Shown here one piece after another: positions 22,340 through 23,867 of a DNA stretch of 23,867 nucleotides. Source of the DNA: a virus. Location of the stretch: IMG/VR virus record IMGVR_UViG_3300030202_000372, positions 1-23,867 of that record, one strand, 5' to 3'. Under the pieces are notes generated by a model. That model saw only the letters and a list, made by a program, of their open reading frames with translations. It did no database searches and had not been told where the DNA came from. Numbering within the stretch: position 1 is the stretch's first letter; every line of letters begins with the position of its first letter. The position numbers and the translations under genes were made by a program.

Positions 22340-22747
22340 CTATTCGTAAACTTTAATCCATTCACAAACGACTGTTCCAGAGTCTCCTGCTGTGCAAGCT
22401 GGTAATACTATATTAACATCTCCACTGTAACCACTAGCCTCTGTATTTTTTAATCCACCAAAAGATGAATAGTCATATTCCATTTCACCATTTAATGTTT
22501 GAAAAACAATATTAGTTCCTGAATTATCCCATTCCATACGTAAAGCATCAACTGGTGCTGTTACTGAAACGTTACAGCTAACTTTATTTAGTCTTACCGT
22601 TTGACAAGATTTACCGTTATTTTTAGCTAATCCAGAAACATCAACTATTTTAGTTGTGCCTCCAGAATTATCAGAAACTACATTGTAGTGAGTGATTAGT
22701 TTTTTTGCTCCGTCGAATACAGTTGTATTTAATACTGTGTCTGCCAT
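22340..22747 (-). CDS. Small beta-rich virion protein (135 aa)
   Basis: It starts MADTVLNTTVFDGAKKLITH and continues YNVVSDNSGGTTKIVDVSGL, a pattern I recall as common in marine phage structural modules but of undefined role. The remainder (VSCNVSVTAPVDALRMEWDN, then FQTLNGEMEYDYSSFGGLKN and VVCEWIKVYE) is all-beta with four cysteines. It lies just downstream of a terminator-like hairpin and carries an excellent AAAGGAGG ribosome site, part of which follows the hairpin. It sits between the putative decoration-type protein and the adaptor, consistent with a head or neck component. Confidence 0.72.
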   Translation of the reverse strand: MADTVLNTTVFDGAKKLITHYNVVSDNSGGTTKIVDVSGLAKNNGKSCQTVRLNKVSCNVSVTAPVDALRMEWDNSGTNIVFQTLNGEMEYDYSSFGGLKNTEASGYSGDVNIVLPACTAGDSGTVVCEWIKVYE

Positions 22748-22766
22748 GTTTTGTCCTCCTTTTAAA

Positions 22767-22790
22767 GGACGCCTGCATTACCAGGCGCCC
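22767..22790 (-). terminator. Terminator-like hairpin between two virion genes
   Basis: On the minus strand GGGCGCCTG pairs with CAGGCGTCC around a six-base loop (GTAATG), a nine-pair stem with one G-U pair and eight Watson-Crick pairs, rich in G+C for this genome. It is followed by TTTAAAAGGAGG, so the U tract is only three bases. It could be a partial terminator setting different transcript amounts for the 162-aa and 135-aa genes, or a processing/stability hairpin. Confidence 0.6.
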
Positions 22791-22802
22791 CGAGTTAATT
22801 TA

Positions 22803-23291
22803 TTACGATCCAAGCAATAAAGAATTGTGGACTAAGTATGTAGCAGTATCAATCGCTGTGAAAGATACTACGCTACCAACGATACCACCTTTTGTAGAAC
22901 CGTTCATAGTTATAACATCATTTGTTGCACCTGGAATGAAAGCTTTTTTAGAACCGTCATCAACAGCAATCATGATACCACCTTTGAATTTGTCAGTACC
23001 ATCTGTTTTGATGTCCATATCAGTTGCAGCAGTTTCCACGTAAAAGTGGAAAGTTGCACCAATGTTGTTTAAGTTATTAAAGTCGTTATCACCTGCAGTA
23101 GCACCATTACTATTTACATTGATTGCAGGTAAAGTAAATTTACCATCTGCATCATTTGTAAGTAAAATTTTGCCAGCGTGTGTAGCAACTGTTAAAGTTG
23201 TGTCAGCTGTTAAGCTAACAGTCATACCAGGACCTGTATTTACAAAGCCATTTTTAGAAATGACCGGTCCTGAAAACGTAGTGTTTGCCAT
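22803..23291 (-). CDS. Putative virion decoration/structural protein (162 aa)
   Basis: The opening MANTTFSGPVISKNGFVNTG, then PGMTVSLTADTTLTVATHAG, is Thr/Gly/Val-rich and predicts a beta-sandwich with a short N-terminal extension. Further phrases are KILLTNDADGKFTLPAINVN, NNIGATFHFYVETAATDMDI, DKFKGGIMIAVDDGSKKAFI and VSFTAIDTATYLVHNSLLLG. There are no cysteines, no signal peptide and no enzyme motif. Its optimal ribosome site (AGGAGG), its own upstream promoter-like element and a downstream terminator-like hairpin suggest high, separately set expression, as for an abundant capsid-associated protein. Location close to the capsid end supports a head decoration role, but that is inference. Confidence 0.7.
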   Translation of the reverse strand: MANTTFSGPVISKNGFVNTGPGMTVSLTADTTLTVATHAGKILLTNDADGKFTLPAINVNSNGATAGDNDFNNLNNIGATFHFYVETAATDMDIKTDGTDKFKGGIMIAVDDGSKKAFIPGATNDVITMNGSTKGGIVGSVVSFTAIDTATYLVHNSLLLGS

Positions 23292-23311
23292 GTTATTATC
23301 CTCCTAGTTAT

Positions 23312-23356
23312 TTGAATATCGTCTCTAGGCCGTCGACTATACGCGTCGATATTCAA
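23312..23356 (-). repeat. Large inverted repeat in the leader of the 162-aa gene
   Basis: A perfect 10-bp inverted repeat (TTGAATATCG ... CGATATTCAA) brackets 25 bases that contain the palindromes GTCGAC and ACGCGT and two CGTCGA copies. It lies 20 bases upstream of the ATG in the largest gap of the window. In RNA it would form a long hairpin just before the ribosome site; in DNA it could be a binding site for a dimeric protein. It is unusually GC-rich inside for this AT-rich genome. Confidence 0.7.
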
Positions 23357-23375
23357 TTTAATGTATAGTGTCAAA

Positions 23376-23404
23376 AGTATATACTAGTTTTTAGTAGAGT
23401 GCAA
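23376..23404 (-). promoter_or_regulatory. Candidate promoter for the 162-aa gene and downstream operon
   Basis: On the minus strand TTGCAC (23404-23399) is followed by 17 bases and TATACT (23381-23376, five of six -10 matches). A perfect TTGACA (23374-23369) and a CTATACATTA element lie just downstream, but these two are only one base apart and so do not form a standard promoter together. The gap follows the end of the 99-aa gene and precedes a strongly translated gene, which fits a promoter. Moderate support only. Confidence 0.4.
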
Positions 23405-23452
23405 GAGAGCCTGTAATGCGGAGTGGAATTTTTCCAACGATGTAGCTTTTGA

Positions 23453-23752
23453 TTAAGTAGCTACTGAAACTTCTGGAGCAGAACCTTCAATTGTGTTCTG
23501 TCTATGGGCAATTGCTGCTTCTTCCAGCTTAATGTCAGTGATGATTTGTTTTACTTTGTCATCTATAACCTCCTCATAGGTTATTCTATTTACCTTGTCA
23601 TTATAACTATTTCCAAGGTTTTCCCAAACTATACTATTTTCTCCAAGTTTGTCAAGGATAGATTGTTCAAGGGCAGTTGGGGAATCTTCTGATTCTACTT
23701 TAAATTTAGCGTGATGATTATACGCCCAAATGTTTACTATAAATTTTGTCAT
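23453..23752 (-). CDS. Hypothetical 99-aa protein downstream of the capsid gene
   Basis: The protein starts MTKFIVNIWAYNHHAKFKVE and contains SPTALEQSILDKLGENSIVW, then YEEVIDDKVKQIITDIKLEE and AAIAHRQNTIEGSAPEVS. It is acidic, soluble, with an N-terminal beta strand pair followed by helices. No known domain is recognised. It follows the probable capsid gene across a strong hairpin and is separated from the next gene by 161 bases. The ATG lacks a clear Shine-Dalgarno, suggesting low expression. A role as a minor head or assembly protein is possible but unsupported. Confidence 0.7.
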   Translation of the reverse strand: MTKFIVNIWAYNHHAKFKVESEDSPTALEQSILDKLGENSIVWENLGNSYNDKVNRITYEEVIDDKVKQIITDIKLEEAAIAHRQNTIEGSAPEVSVAT

Positions 23753-23775
23753 GGTTTTGTCTTTCTATTTACTAA

Positions 23776-23802
23776 TTGTGGCGAGACTATGTCCCGCCAC
23801 AA
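23776..23802 (-). terminator. Strong hairpin after the probable capsid gene
   Basis: On the minus strand TTGTGGCGGGAC pairs with GTCTCGCCACAA around the loop ATA: 12 pairs including one G-U. It lies 18 bases after the stop of the partial gene. It is preceded by five Ts and followed by TTAGTAAATAG, so the U tract is imperfect. It is a good candidate for a terminator, or for a 3'-end stabiliser giving capsid mRNA a higher level than downstream genes. Confidence 0.65.
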
Positions 23803-23820
23803 AAATTTTCTTTTTAATGA

Positions 23821-23867
23821 TTACGCACCTTCAACGCCGAAGATACCTCTAGGGTCTGATACTCCAA
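23821..23867 (-). CDS. C-terminal end of a gene entering from the right edge, probably the major capsid protein
   Basis: Only 14 residues and a stop are visible (GVSDPRGIFGVEGA). A xVxDPRGIxGVEGA-type ending is reminiscent of the C-termini of marine podovirus major capsid proteins. The gene is followed by a strong hairpin and by the adaptor, nozzle and ejection genes in the order expected downstream of a coat gene. The identification rests on these two points and remains tentative. Confidence 0.45.
   Translation of the reverse strand, partial: GVSDPRGIFGVEGA

Noticed and set aside
23346-23374. Alternative promoter using the perfect TTGACA at 23374-23369
   Set aside because: At 17-base spacing the -10 would be TATCGA, only three of six matches, and would fall inside the inverted repeat; the TTGCAC/TATACT pair just upstream is better.

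Overview
The window is a segment of an AT-rich, tightly packed tailed-phage genome. Every supported gene lies on the minus strand, so it reads biologically from right (about 23.8 kb) to left (1). Stop/start overlaps such as TAATG and ATGA are frequent, no gap exceeds 161 bp, and no RNA genes, integrase, insertion sequences or CRISPR arrays are visible. The proteins resemble those of uncultured marine short-tailed phages of the kind that infect SAR11/Pelagibacter-like or cyanobacterial hosts. That assignment rests on recalled family signatures (nozzle protein with QPGINKQ and RFRYGTPEKMGGW, the DGGRAG-containing protein, the DDVPARLSKNEFVFTADAVRNAG block), not on a search.

Layout in transcription order. 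(1) 23867-23453: the last 14 codons of what is probably the major capsid gene, a strong hairpin, and a 99-aa protein. (2) 23452-22340: a gap with a large inverted repeat and a candidate promoter, then two small beta-rich virion proteins separated by a terminator-like hairpin. (3) 22328-19546: head-tail joining genes: two adaptor-like proteins, a conserved structural protein, a 53-aa protein, a 35-aa zinc-ribbon-like miniprotein and a small virion protein. (4) 19532-15611: fibre and adhesin genes: a 12-fold repeat protein, a TLTNKT-type fibre, a small beta protein, a conserved fibre-associated protein and a polyglycine/proline fibre. (5) 15571-11065: eight consecutive, translationally coupled genes that all look like 2-oxoglutarate/Fe(II) oxygenases. 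(6) 11079-8090: a consensus-like sigma-70 promoter, the tail nozzle protein (P22 gp10/T7 gp12-like in role), and three small proteins. (7) 8080-55: four genes of an apparent DNA-ejection/internal-virion set ending in a 1399-aa protein, then the start of another gene that runs off the left edge.

How the genes may work together: the order capsid, adaptors, nozzle, three mid-size ejection-like proteins, giant internal protein parallels the P22 late operon. The fibre cassette and the oxygenase array are inserted between adaptors and nozzle. The most notable feature is the oxygenase array: eight different members of the fold in a row, in three metal-site variants (HxD, HxE and HxH), immediately downstream of a Gly/Pro-rich fibre. 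A reasonable hypothesis is a dedicated post-translational (hydroxylation) system for virion fibres, or a surface or DNA modification system. The sequence alone does not identify the substrate.
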